A DNA stretch of 6,199 bases from an uncultured Propionibacteriaceae bacterium (GTDB taxonomy: Bacteria > Actinomycetota > Actinomycetes > Propionibacteriales > Propionibacteriaceae), in NCBI GenBank assembly GCA_947038745.1, contig CAMQXE010000080.1:1-6199 (forward strand). The letters are read 5' to 3'. The notes beneath the pieces were generated by a model. The model was not told the origin of the DNA. It did no database searches and saw only the letters and a program-made list of their open reading frames with translations. Below, in pieces: positions 1 through 6,127 of this stretch. How positions within the stretch are numbered: position 1 is the first letter of the stretch; the number at the start of each line of letters is the position of its first letter. A program made the translations under genes and the position numbers.

Positions 1-21
1 ATCCGCACTAAATTGCGCCAT
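1..21 (-). CDS. N-terminal start of next operon gene (partial, first 7 codons; possible VWA-domain protein)
   Basis: An ATG at 21-19 opens a frame that reads MAQFSAD and runs off the window edge. A strong AAGGAG Shine-Dalgarno sequence lies 10 nt upstream, and the start follows the phosphatase stop by only 7 nt, so this is very probably the next gene of the operon. Seven residues cannot identify a protein. The start is reminiscent of actinobacterial von Willebrand factor A (VWA) domain proteins that begin 'MA-x-F-[ST]-A-[ED]' and lie near PP2C and PknG-like genes. That match is from memory and weak. The call of a coding start is fairly secure; the product is a guess. Confidence 0.5.
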
Positions 22-28
22 GAGATTG

Positions 29-1375
29 TTACTCCTTCGGCCCTGACTCAGAGATGGCTAGATTAGAGGTTATTGGGGTGCTGGCTTCGGTTTCTGGAGC
101 CATCCGTGCCAGCGCGACACTGATATTGTCCTTACCGCCTTGGACATTGGCCCAAGCTACCAATTCTTGTGCCAACTCTACTGGGGTAATCTGTGGTCTC
201 TGCGCGCATATCTGATGTACCAAGGTTGCCAAAGCCTGGGCATCGGAACAGTAATTCCATAAACCATCGGTGCAGGCAAGTAAATACCCTGGAGTAAGCG
301 CGCTAAACATAGAAGTCCGAGGAGAGATATCCCCAGCATCACGGCCAAGCCAACGAGTAATTGCATGCCCGCCGGGGCCGTTTTCGGCTTCTTCGCGGTT
401 TACGCCAAGCATGATGCGTTCTTGCGCCACCGAGTCGTCAATGGAAAGCATCACTGATGCGCTTGGGTCGTCAGCGATCCAGTAGACCCGAGAATCTCCC
501 AATGTCGCGATCCAGGCCTTTGCTCCGCTGACGATACAGGCGATAAAAGTAGCTGAAGCTGCGTTAGTGGATGAAGGATCAGTGGTAGCGATAATAGCGG
601 TATTTGCAGCTTGAGACGCTGTGCCCAAGGCTAATGCCGCAGCAACATCGGGATCGTTTGTTAAGTTGAGTTTGGCCAGGCTTGCCCGTGCTGCCCGAGC
701 GGCAGCAAGTGAGCCGCGATCTGAGTCTTGGGACGAGCTAACCCCATCGCAGACAACCAGAATCGCTTGCGACCCAGGTTCTGGATCTGCCGTAAGCGCG
801 ATTGCGTCTTCGTTGCGGTGATGGCGCACTCCGCGATCGGTGCAGCCGCCAACCCATGATGCTGGTTCTTCAATCCAGTGATCGCGCGCTGGAACAGCTT
901 TAGCGCCGCAGATACAGCAGTATCCATCAGGTCCTATAACGCCGTTGCATTGTAGGCAAGACCGTGATGGGGGAGCTTCTAGATCGAGGTCTACCTCGGC
1001 ACTACTTGCTGATTTAGCGCTCTGATCCGAAAGGAGATCGTCAGTAACAGGTATTAGCGGTGGAGTAGTCGTTGGATTAAGCGCTCCACCACACCATTCG
1101 CAGAAGGACTCGTAACTTGCCACAGTTTTAGTGCAGTGCGGGCAAGGAACCTGGATGGTCTCGGCAGTAGTTTGCAACGCTGGCTGGGGTGATGCGGCCT
1201 GCTCAGGGATAGCTAAGGCAGCAGCATCTCGTCCAGGCATAGCTTGTGGCGCCAAAGACCGACGGGGGACCGCAAGCGGGTCAGTGGTAGGTACTGTCGC
1301 TGGGATATTCCAATCCGACTGCGAGGGGACTCCCTCAGCCATGGTTGGCCAGGAAGGAGTGGTGCTCTCACTCAT
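29..1375 (-). CDS. Zinc-ribbon PP2C-family Ser/Thr protein phosphatase (soluble)
   Basis: Metal-dependent PPM/PP2C phosphatase that removes phosphate from Ser/Thr residues, here probably counteracting the adjacent kinase. It is 448 aa from the chosen start. Residues 1-75 are Pro/Ala-rich and look disordered. Two Cys4 ribbons follow: C78/C81/C92/C95 and C140/C143/C153/C156, the second ending GYCCICG. The PP2C domain spans about 175-427: RNEDA (187-191), VCDGV (208-212), LGDSR (292-296), TRWLG (340-344), CTDGLW (368-373) and GGKDNIS (413-419). Expected metal-binding Asp residues are D190, D210, D370 and D416. The usual DGxxG loop reads DGVSS. No membrane segment is seen, unlike mycobacterial PstP, so it should be cytoplasmic. 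The start at 1375 is preferred over an in-frame ATG at 1387 because it gives an ATGA overlap with the kinase stop and has GGAG six bases upstream; the 1387 ATG has no good site. Confidence 0.92.
   Translation of the reverse strand: MSESTTPSWPTMAEGVPSQSDWNIPATVPTTDPLAVPRRSLAPQAMPGRDAAALAIPEQAASPQPALQTTAETIQVPCPHCTKTVASYESFCEWCGGALNPTTTPPLIPVTDDLLSDQSAKSASSAEVDLDLEAPPSRSCLQCNGVIGPDGYCCICGAKAVPARDHWIEEPASWVGGCTDRGVRHHRNEDAIALTADPEPGSQAILVVCDGVSSSQDSDRGSLAAARAARASLAKLNLTNDPDVAAALALGTASQAANTAIIATTDPSSTNAASATFIACIVSGAKAWIATLGDSRVYWIADDPSASVMLSIDDSVAQERIMLGVNREEAENGPGGHAITRWLGRDAGDISPRTSMFSALTPGYLLACTDGLWNYCSDAQALATLVHQICAQRPQITPVELAQELVAWANVQGGKDNISVALARMAPETEASTPITSNLAISESGPKE
32..37 (-). promoter_or_regulatory. 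Shine-Dalgarno site for the downstream gene, next to the phosphatase stop
   Basis: On the minus strand AAGGAG occupies 37-32, ten bases before the ATG at 21. These six bases are also the last two sense codons (Lys-Glu) of the phosphatase, and the TAA stop follows at 31-29. Ribosomes terminating on the phosphatase therefore finish on top of the next gene's binding site, an arrangement expected to favour re-initiation. Confidence 0.7.
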
Positions 1376-3753
1376 AGGATGCTCCATTTCTTGGTCTGAT
1401 TGGCTTTATCGATCAAAGTAACTCGTTCAGCGGGATCAGTAACCAGGCGAGCCAGGTTGCGGTACTCCTGAACAAGCTGTGAGCGTAAAGGAGCTTCGTT
1501 AGCAGTGACTCCACCGATCTGTAGCGAAGGAGCCGCCCCATAACGATGTACGAGAGATAGCGCTCGTTCAAAAATTGTGACGTTGTATCGAGACTGTTGC
1601 TCAACACCAATGCGCGAGCCGTCGACGATGGTTTTCGCAGCGCTGAGATCGGCTAAACCAATCCCCATATCAACCAGATGCTGAACCTTTAATCGACGGG
1701 CTTCGTTATAGCCTCGTGAAGTTACCGGGATCATGTCTAGCGCAGCCATCAAGCCTGGAAGGTCCTGGCGCTTGGCACGGATCCGGGCCAAGCCGAAGCC
1801 AGCGGGGGTAACGAAGTTGGCATCGGTGGAAGCACAAATTGCGTAGAGCGTTTCAGCTACATCAAGTTCATTGCCTAGCTCACAAGAAATAGCCAAGGCT
1901 AATTTGGGGGCAAGTTCGCCGGGGATCTGCCCGTAGACGGCGTTAAAGGACGATTGCGCAGTTGCCACATCATGCTGAGCTAAAGCTGCCAGCCCTTGTA
2001 GCCAGACTGCTCGCCATTCCCACGGATCAGCGCTAAGCACATTGGCTTGAATCGTATTGAGTAACTCCATATTTCCGATTCGTAGGGCGCACTGGGCACG
2101 GGCGAGATTAACCTCAACCGTCTGTTCTGGGGCATCGTCCAAAGCACGTAAGCGCTCACTAGGATCATCAATTTCTAGCGAAGTCAGCCAGCCATACTGA
2201 GGATCGGAGCTATTGAGTTTGAGCTCAGGTAACTGTGACCAATTAAATAGATCACTGCCGATAGTCGGAGGTTGGAACAGCTGCGATTGATTTGATGTGG
2301 CTGCGATGCCAGATACCTTGCTGGCAACGACTTCTCTTAATACGCCCAGCAGCTGTACACCAAGTTCTTCGGTAGAGGTAAAACGGTCATGGGGATCTGG
2401 CGCGCAGCACTTAAGTAACAAGCGGTATAGCGAGTCATATTCCCCAAGAAGAGGTAGCTCAGCAGGAGTGGGGATAGTGAATTGGTAGGTACTTTGATAG
2501 CCCTTGAACTCACTGCACAGTACGAGCAAGGTGCGTCCGATTGTGTACAGATCAGACTCGACGCTAGGGCCTTTAGTGGCTACTTCGGGCGCCTGATAGC
2601 CCACAGTTCCGTAAAGGGTGGATTCCTCGTCTCCTATACTGCGAACGCCGCCAAGGTCAATGAGCTTGACGCCATCACCTATCTGCATGAGATTGTCTGG
2701 CTTGAAGTCGTTGTAAACCAGGCCATTGTCATGAAGATAGGCGAAAGCAGGCAGAATCTCGAGAATGAATGCAATAGCTTGATCGACAGGTAGCGGATCA
2801 TAGGCCGCGCCGTTTGCGGCCATTCTCTGTTTAAGTAACTGCTTCAAGGAGATGCCAGGGACAAACTCCATCACGATGTAGCCAGATCCCTTGTGCTGGA
2901 CAAAGTTATAGATTTCCACAATGAGTGGATGCTGGACCTGCGCTAAGAACTGTTGCTCAGCCAATGCGCTGGCAAGCAAATCCTTATCTTCGGTATTGAG
3001 AATGCCTTTGAGCACGACAAAACGGTCTGAGACGTTCTTATCGCGAGCTAGATAAATCCAGCCCATGCCACCATGAGCAAGGGCGCCTTGGACCTCATAT
3101 TGGCCTGCAACAAGTACACCTTTATCAAGTTTGGGAGCGAACGAATATTTTGTGCCACATTTGGGGCAGAATCCGTCTAGACGACCATCACTAGTATCGC
3201 GACTGCGTCCTACCGGGGCCTCGCACGACGGACAGTTCCGCTTATTCTCTGGGACGCTTGGATTGTCCATCAGAGCCGACATCGGATCAACTGGGGGCAC
3301 TGGCGGTACTGTGGTCAGGCCTTCGCCAAGGTGAGCGCTGCGTGCACGAGAAATAATTCGTCTTTTTGGAGCAACAGCAGTACTAATACGGGCAGTACCT
3401 AATGCGGTAGCACTGATCTTATTCGAACTCCGAGTAGCTGCTGCTTCAGAAATTGCCTCCAGCTCAGCAGCATTCGGTGCATTCTTTAGTGGGGCAGCGC
3501 CTTCTGGCGCGCCACAAGAGTCGCAATAGCCATCAATGACTGTTCCGAAACAATTGGGCTGCTGGCAGGCGCCGCTAGCGACCGCTTGATGCGGTTGAGC
3601 GGGCTGCTTTGTAGCAGGCTTTTCTTGAGCTGCAGGCTGCTGAGGGGGCAGCGGCGTGGAAGTAGTAGCTGATCCAGGTTCAGGAGGCATGCCACAGACG
3701 TCGCAATAGCCATCGACGATAGTTCCTGCACAGTGCGATTGTTGACAGTTCAC
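1372..3753 (-). CDS. pknG: PknG-type serine/threonine protein kinase (zinc ribbons, non-RD kinase, TPR region)
   Basis: Cytosolic Ser/Thr kinase of the PknG family, which in mycobacteria and corynebacteria controls glutamate and central carbon metabolism by phosphorylating FHA proteins (GarA/OdhI). At 793 aa it is slightly longer than M. tuberculosis PknG (750 aa). Order: Cys4 motif C3/C8/C17/C20; near-copy C63/C68/C77/C80; low-complexity linker; rubredoxin-like C174/C177/C196/C199; kinase domain about 218-475; TPR-like helices about 515-790 including PGELAPKLAL (611-620). Kinase motifs: glycine-rich AHGGMGW (226-232), VLKG with Lys249, alphaC Glu266, YNDFKPDN with catalytic Asp349, DLG (366-368), APE (388-390) and Asp401. 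YND instead of HRD is typical of PknG. All catalytic residues are present, so it should be active. The GTG start overlaps the preceding stop (GTGA) and has GGAGG six bases upstream. Its stop overlaps the phosphatase start. Confidence 0.95.
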   Translation of the reverse strand: MNCQQSHCAGTIVDGYCDVCGMPPEPGSATTSTPLPPQQPAAQEKPATKQPAQPHQAVASGACQQPNCFGTVIDGYCDSCGAPEGAAPLKNAPNAAELEAISEAAATRSSNKISATALGTARISTAVAPKRRIISRARSAHLGEGLTTVPPVPPVDPMSALMDNPSVPENKRNCPSCEAPVGRSRDTSDGRLDGFCPKCGTKYSFAPKLDKGVLVAGQYEVQGALAHGGMGWIYLARDKNVSDRFVVLKGILNTEDKDLLASALAEQQFLAQVQHPLIVEIYNFVQHKGSGYIVMEFVPGISLKQLLKQRMAANGAAYDPLPVDQAIAFILEILPAFAYLHDNGLVYNDFKPDNLMQIGDGVKLIDLGGVRSIGDEESTLYGTVGYQAPEVATKGPSVESDLYTIGRTLLVLCSEFKGYQSTYQFTIPTPAELPLLGEYDSLYRLLLKCCAPDPHDRFTSTEELGVQLLGVLREVVASKVSGIAATSNQSQLFQPPTIGSDLFNWSQLPELKLNSSDPQYGWLTSLEIDDPSERLRALDDAPEQTVEVNLARAQCALRIGNMELLNTIQANVLSADPWEWRAVWLQGLAALAQHDVATAQSSFNAVYGQIPGELAPKLALAISCELGNELDVAETLYAICASTDANFVTPAGFGLARIRAKRQDLPGLMAALDMIPVTSRGYNEARRLKVQHLVDMGIGLADLSAAKTIVDGSRIGVEQQSRYNVTIFERALSLVHRYGAAPSLQIGGVTANEAPLRSQLVQEYRNLARLVTDPAERVTLIDKANQTKKWSIL
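1382..1385 (-). promoter_or_regulatory. Shine-Dalgarno site deciding the phosphatase start
   Basis: Minus-strand GGAG at 1385-1382 sits six bases before the ATG at 1375, inside the final codons (Trp-Ser) of the kinase gene. The ATG at 1387 lies upstream of or overlaps this site and cannot use it. This supports the 448-residue product over a 452-residue one. Confidence 0.65.
3511..3750 (-). repeat. Imperfect direct repeat encoding tandem Cys4 zinc-ribbon motifs
   Basis: Two related stretches, about 3511-3567 and 3691-3750, lie exactly 180 bp (60 codons) apart in the kinase gene. They share a 14-base identical core at 3521-3534 and 3701-3714. Each encodes CQQ-x2/3-C-x-GT-x2-DGYCD-x-CG with spacing C-x4-C-x8-C-x2-C. 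A Pro/Gln/Ala-rich linker separates them. This looks like an internal duplication of a small metal-binding module. Zinc binding is inferred from the Cys spacing. Confidence 0.7.
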
Positions 3754-4868
3754 GCTGTACCTCCAGAGGGATCGAGTAGCGCTGAAACAGTATTGACCAG
3801 ATTTGTAGCAACAGCCATTTGGGTGGGTTGCTTTGTAACTACTTGCTCAGCTAAGGACAAGATTTGGAAGCTATGACTATCTACATCGCTGCTCAGTAGC
3901 CTCTTAGCTCGTTCGATAGCGGCTACGAGTTCAGCACGTTGCTCCAACGCAGCGTGATTTGCGTGATCGACGATACTCATGGCGTGATCTACCTGATCTA
4001 GGCGAGCAAGAAAAGTAGCTAGCTCTGTCGGATCATCTGGAATCGGTCCAAGCGCGCTTACCTGAGGTACCGCATATTTTGGAGCTGGATCAACGCTAGC
4101 AATAACCGTTGCCACGAGTTCAGCTAGTTCTTGACCACGAGTATGTAACTCATGAAGTTTTTGCTCAGCCGTACTTCGTTGGCTAGCAGCTTGACGGCGT
4201 TTTGTTCCTGAGACGATCAGATCGCGCTCAAAAGTTGCCATTTCTTGTTCAAGCGGGGCTAGGAGTCCTCCGACATCGCCGCCTCTGCTGACCTTAGACA
4301 CAATCTGATCAAGGCGTGAACTGAAAGTGGCGACGTTGGCTTGTGCTCTCACGATTGCTTCAACTGGTTCTAACTGAACCTGATCTCGTAACCGTTCTAA
4401 GGATGCCTTCAAAGTCGTAATCCGAGCGGTAATTTCATCAGCATTCGGATCAAGAGCAAGTTTGCCACGCAGAGAAGAAGCTAGCGCATCAGATAATCGA
4501 CAAGCTTCTGGCAAAGAAACATTCATCCCGGCTAAGGTGCCCAACGCTCCAGTTGTCGTATCGAGGCGTCCCCAGATGAGAGTGGATAGCCGCTCGCGCT
4601 CCGCAATGCCAACACGACCAGAATCCCAGACGTTTAGTAGCAGCTCCTCACGTGATTTCACTGCTTGCCACAGAGCCATGGAGAGCATCACATCAGCAGT
4701 GATCTGCTGTTGCATTGGACTAGATTGGCTAGCTTGGTCGAGTTCATCAAGCTCTCGCCGCCTGGTATCAACCCAGATCGTTAGCTGCTCCAGGTAGCTG
4801 AGCAGAGCTTGTGGAGCTGCTGCTTGTCCTAACGCTCCGGGGGGTATGGGCGCGCTGATAGCACTCAC
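3750..4868 (-). CDS. Conserved-looking helical protein of unknown function between GlnX-like sensor and PknG
   Basis: I do not recognise a named family for this 372-aa product. It has no signal peptide, lipobox or membrane segment, so it should be cytoplasmic. It looks almost entirely helical, with heptad-like Leu/Ala/Glu stretches at about 145-195, 200-258 and 281-325. Segments that look under constraint are WVDTRRRELDELD (32-44), SMALWQAV (63-70), WDSGRVG (81-87) and RERLSTLIWGRLD (91-103). A Pro-containing break, YAVPQVSALGPIPDDP (265-280), separates two helical halves. From memory, similar uncharacterised proteins occur beside PknG genes in other actinobacteria. Both ends are translationally coupled: its GTG overlaps the sensor stop (GTGA) and its TGA overlaps the kinase GTG. 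That implies a role in the same pathway, perhaps as adaptor or scaffold, but this is inference from position only. It is not a GlnH-type solute-binding protein. Confidence 0.85.
   Translation of the reverse strand: MSAISAPIPPGALGQAAAPQALLSYLEQLTIWVDTRRRELDELDQASQSSPMQQQITADVMLSMALWQAVKSREELLLNVWDSGRVGIAERERLSTLIWGRLDTTTGALGTLAGMNVSLPEACRLSDALASSLRGKLALDPNADEITARITTLKASLERLRDQVQLEPVEAIVRAQANVATFSSRLDQIVSKVSRGGDVGGLLAPLEQEMATFERDLIVSGTKRRQAASQRSTAEQKLHELHTRGQELAELVATVIASVDPAPKYAVPQVSALGPIPDDPTELATFLARLDQVDHAMSIVDHANHAALEQRAELVAAIERAKRLLSSDVDSHSFQILSLAEQVVTKQPTQMAVATNLVNTVSALLDPSGGTA
3760..3764 (-). promoter_or_regulatory. Shine-Dalgarno site for the kinase GTG start
   Basis: Minus-strand GGAGG at 3764-3760 lies six bases before the GTG at 3753, inside codons for Gly-Gly near the end of the preceding gene. 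It supports a GTG start overlapping the upstream TGA. Confidence 0.7.
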
Positions 4869-6127
4869 CGGTAATCTCCCAGCCGCCGACCAATTCCGAT
4901 ATTACATAAGATGACGGCGCTAAGACATGACAATACGGCTACAAGAGCTCCTAAGCGGAGCAAGGTATTTTTGCTACTAGTCGTTACTGCAGTAGTGCTT
5001 AACTGATCGCTAAAGTTACGTAATGTCTGTCCAAAAGTTGTCGCTGTAGCATCTCCATTATTGGCGAGAGCCTCAGCATAATTCTTGGCGGTATTTGCAT
5101 CTCGAACTTTCTCATGTGAAGTGATAACCGCTTCAAACTGGTCTGTGGCAGCAGGGGATGTATTCAGCTTTGATAAGTTATTTCTTGCAGTAGTCAAGGC
5201 TTGCTGAATCTTTTCTTCATTGGCTTGGGAGCGGGCCAGCAAATCGAGTCCTTCTAAGCTTTTGGCCGAAAAAACCGCAGTCCTAGCATTCGCTGCTGCA
5301 TCAAGCTGTTGCAATGAGTTTGTCTGGGTAGTTGCAATATTGTAGCTAGTAGACCCGATGCTGAGCTGGCCGATGGATAAAGTAAGTAAGATAAATAATA
5401 CTGCTCCAACGATGCCAAGATTAAGCATTCGATGAGTACGGAAAGCCAACGCCGTGCCAGTTGTGAGTAGGCACAGTAGAGCAAAAGTGCCAGTGAGCCA
5501 TAACCAGATAAGTAACCAGACGGTACCTTTATCTGAGAGCTGATTGCGATTACGGCTAGCAATTTCATCTATTGTAGGCAGAATCTTTGTTGAAATAACT
5601 GACTGTGCTGCGGCTGCCTCCGAGATGCTTGCAGTTTGGTTTGTGCCTGCACGCGCCACAGCTGCTTTACTTATGGCATTGTCATAGCTTTGGAGCTGTT
5701 CAGTTAGCGTTGTGAGCTGGTCGCGATCCCTTGGGACGGCAAGGGCTGCAGGAGTAATTTGTTGATAGGCCTGTGTAATTTCCTTGCTGTAGCCGATGCT
5801 AATGGAGTTCCCAGCAGCAAGATCATGAGTTGCAACAGCATTAGCAGCCATGACATGAGCTTCAATATCATGGATCCGGCTGAATTGTTCAGTAGCTTGG
5901 TTAGCAGTATTTGCGGCACTTTGGGATTCGCGGATTGCCAGACTGGCGCTTACGCCAAAAAATAGCAGCATGATGATGCAGAGCAACCGAAGCCTGCTTA
6001 GTAGCTGAGGCGTTGGTGTCTTTCTAATATGGGAATATGCGGCAGTGGCGATAGGTTGAGGTGCAAGCATTGAGGCGGCTGCTGGTCTTTCGGTAGTGGC
6101 CGTGTAATTTTCTTCAGTAGTCATCAT
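4865..6127 (-). CDS. Four-pass membrane sensor-like protein, GlnX-like
   Basis: A 420-aa integral membrane protein with four predicted helices at about 47-66, 203-229, 235-258 and 389-410. The N-terminus (1-46, Thr/Ala/Pro-rich, basic before TM1), the RTHRM loop (230-234) and the RRLGDYR tail (414-420) are basic and should be cytoplasmic. Residues about 67-200 and 260-387 should then be extracytoplasmic. Both are polar, Ala/Thr/Gln-rich and helical, like four-helix-bundle ligand domains, so the protein reads as two TM-ectodomain-TM units in tandem. This matches GlnX, the membrane partner that relays amino-acid signals to PknG in mycobacteria and corynebacteria. Position in the kinase operon supports this, but I see no diagnostic residue motif. 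No kinase, HAMP or cyclase domain is present, so output must pass through a partner. Two adjacent ATGs exist: the first (6127) gives the ATGA overlap with the upstream stop and lies 10 nt from AGGAGG; the second (6124) lies 13 nt away. Confidence 0.85.
   Translation of the reverse strand: MMTTEENYTATTERPAAASMLAPQPIATAAYSHIRKTPTPQLLSRLRLLCIIMLLFFGVSASLAIRESQSAANTANQATEQFSRIHDIEAHVMAANAVATHDLAAGNSISIGYSKEITQAYQQITPAALAVPRDRDQLTTLTEQLQSYDNAISKAAVARAGTNQTASISEAAAAQSVISTKILPTIDEIASRNRNQLSDKGTVWLLIWLWLTGTFALLCLLTTGTALAFRTHRMLNLGIVGAVLFILLTLSIGQLSIGSTSYNIATTQTNSLQQLDAAANARTAVFSAKSLEGLDLLARSQANEEKIQQALTTARNNLSKLNTSPAATDQFEAVITSHEKVRDANTAKNYAEALANNGDATATTFGQTLRNFSDQLSTTAVTTSSKNTLLRLGALVAVLSCLSAVILCNIGIGRRLGDYR
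4876..4880 (-). promoter_or_regulatory. Shine-Dalgarno site for the 372-aa helical protein
   Basis: Minus-strand GGGAG at 4880-4876 precedes the GTG at 4868 by seven bases and lies within the last codons of the membrane-protein gene. It supports the GTG that forms the GTGA overlap. Confidence 0.6.

Noticed and set aside
1131..1421. Plus-strand open frame spanning the kinase/phosphatase junction
   Set aside because: It is Ala/Gly/Ser-rich, antisense to the disordered phosphatase N-terminus, and shows no domain. The operon reading on the minus strand explains the sequence.
2482..2793. Plus-strand open frame of 103 codons opposite the kinase domain
   Set aside because: It lies fully antisense to the catalytic core of the kinase, whose motifs are unmistakable in the other strand. 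No independent evidence supports it.
4462..4797. Plus-strand open frame of 111 codons opposite the helical-protein gene
   Set aside because: It is Ser/Arg-rich low-complexity translation antisense to a well-supported gene and has no recognisable domain. Treated as a shadow.
3750..4868. GlnH-type glutamate-binding lipoprotein
   Set aside because: Position suggested it, but there is no signal peptide, lipobox Cys or solute-binding fold signature. The product is a soluble helical protein.
5254..5568. Minus-strand out-of-frame ORF with hydrophobic Leu/Tyr-rich translation inside the membrane-protein gene
   Set aside because: The hydrophobicity is a frame-shifted reading of the transmembrane-coding region. 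No separate ribosome site or domain was noted.
1372..6127. Internal promoters, terminators or non-coding RNAs between the genes
   Set aside because: The genes overlap by 4 nt at these junctions, leaving no intergenic space, and I saw no convincing hairpin followed by a T-run. Any internal promoter would have to lie within coding sequence and cannot be called by eye.
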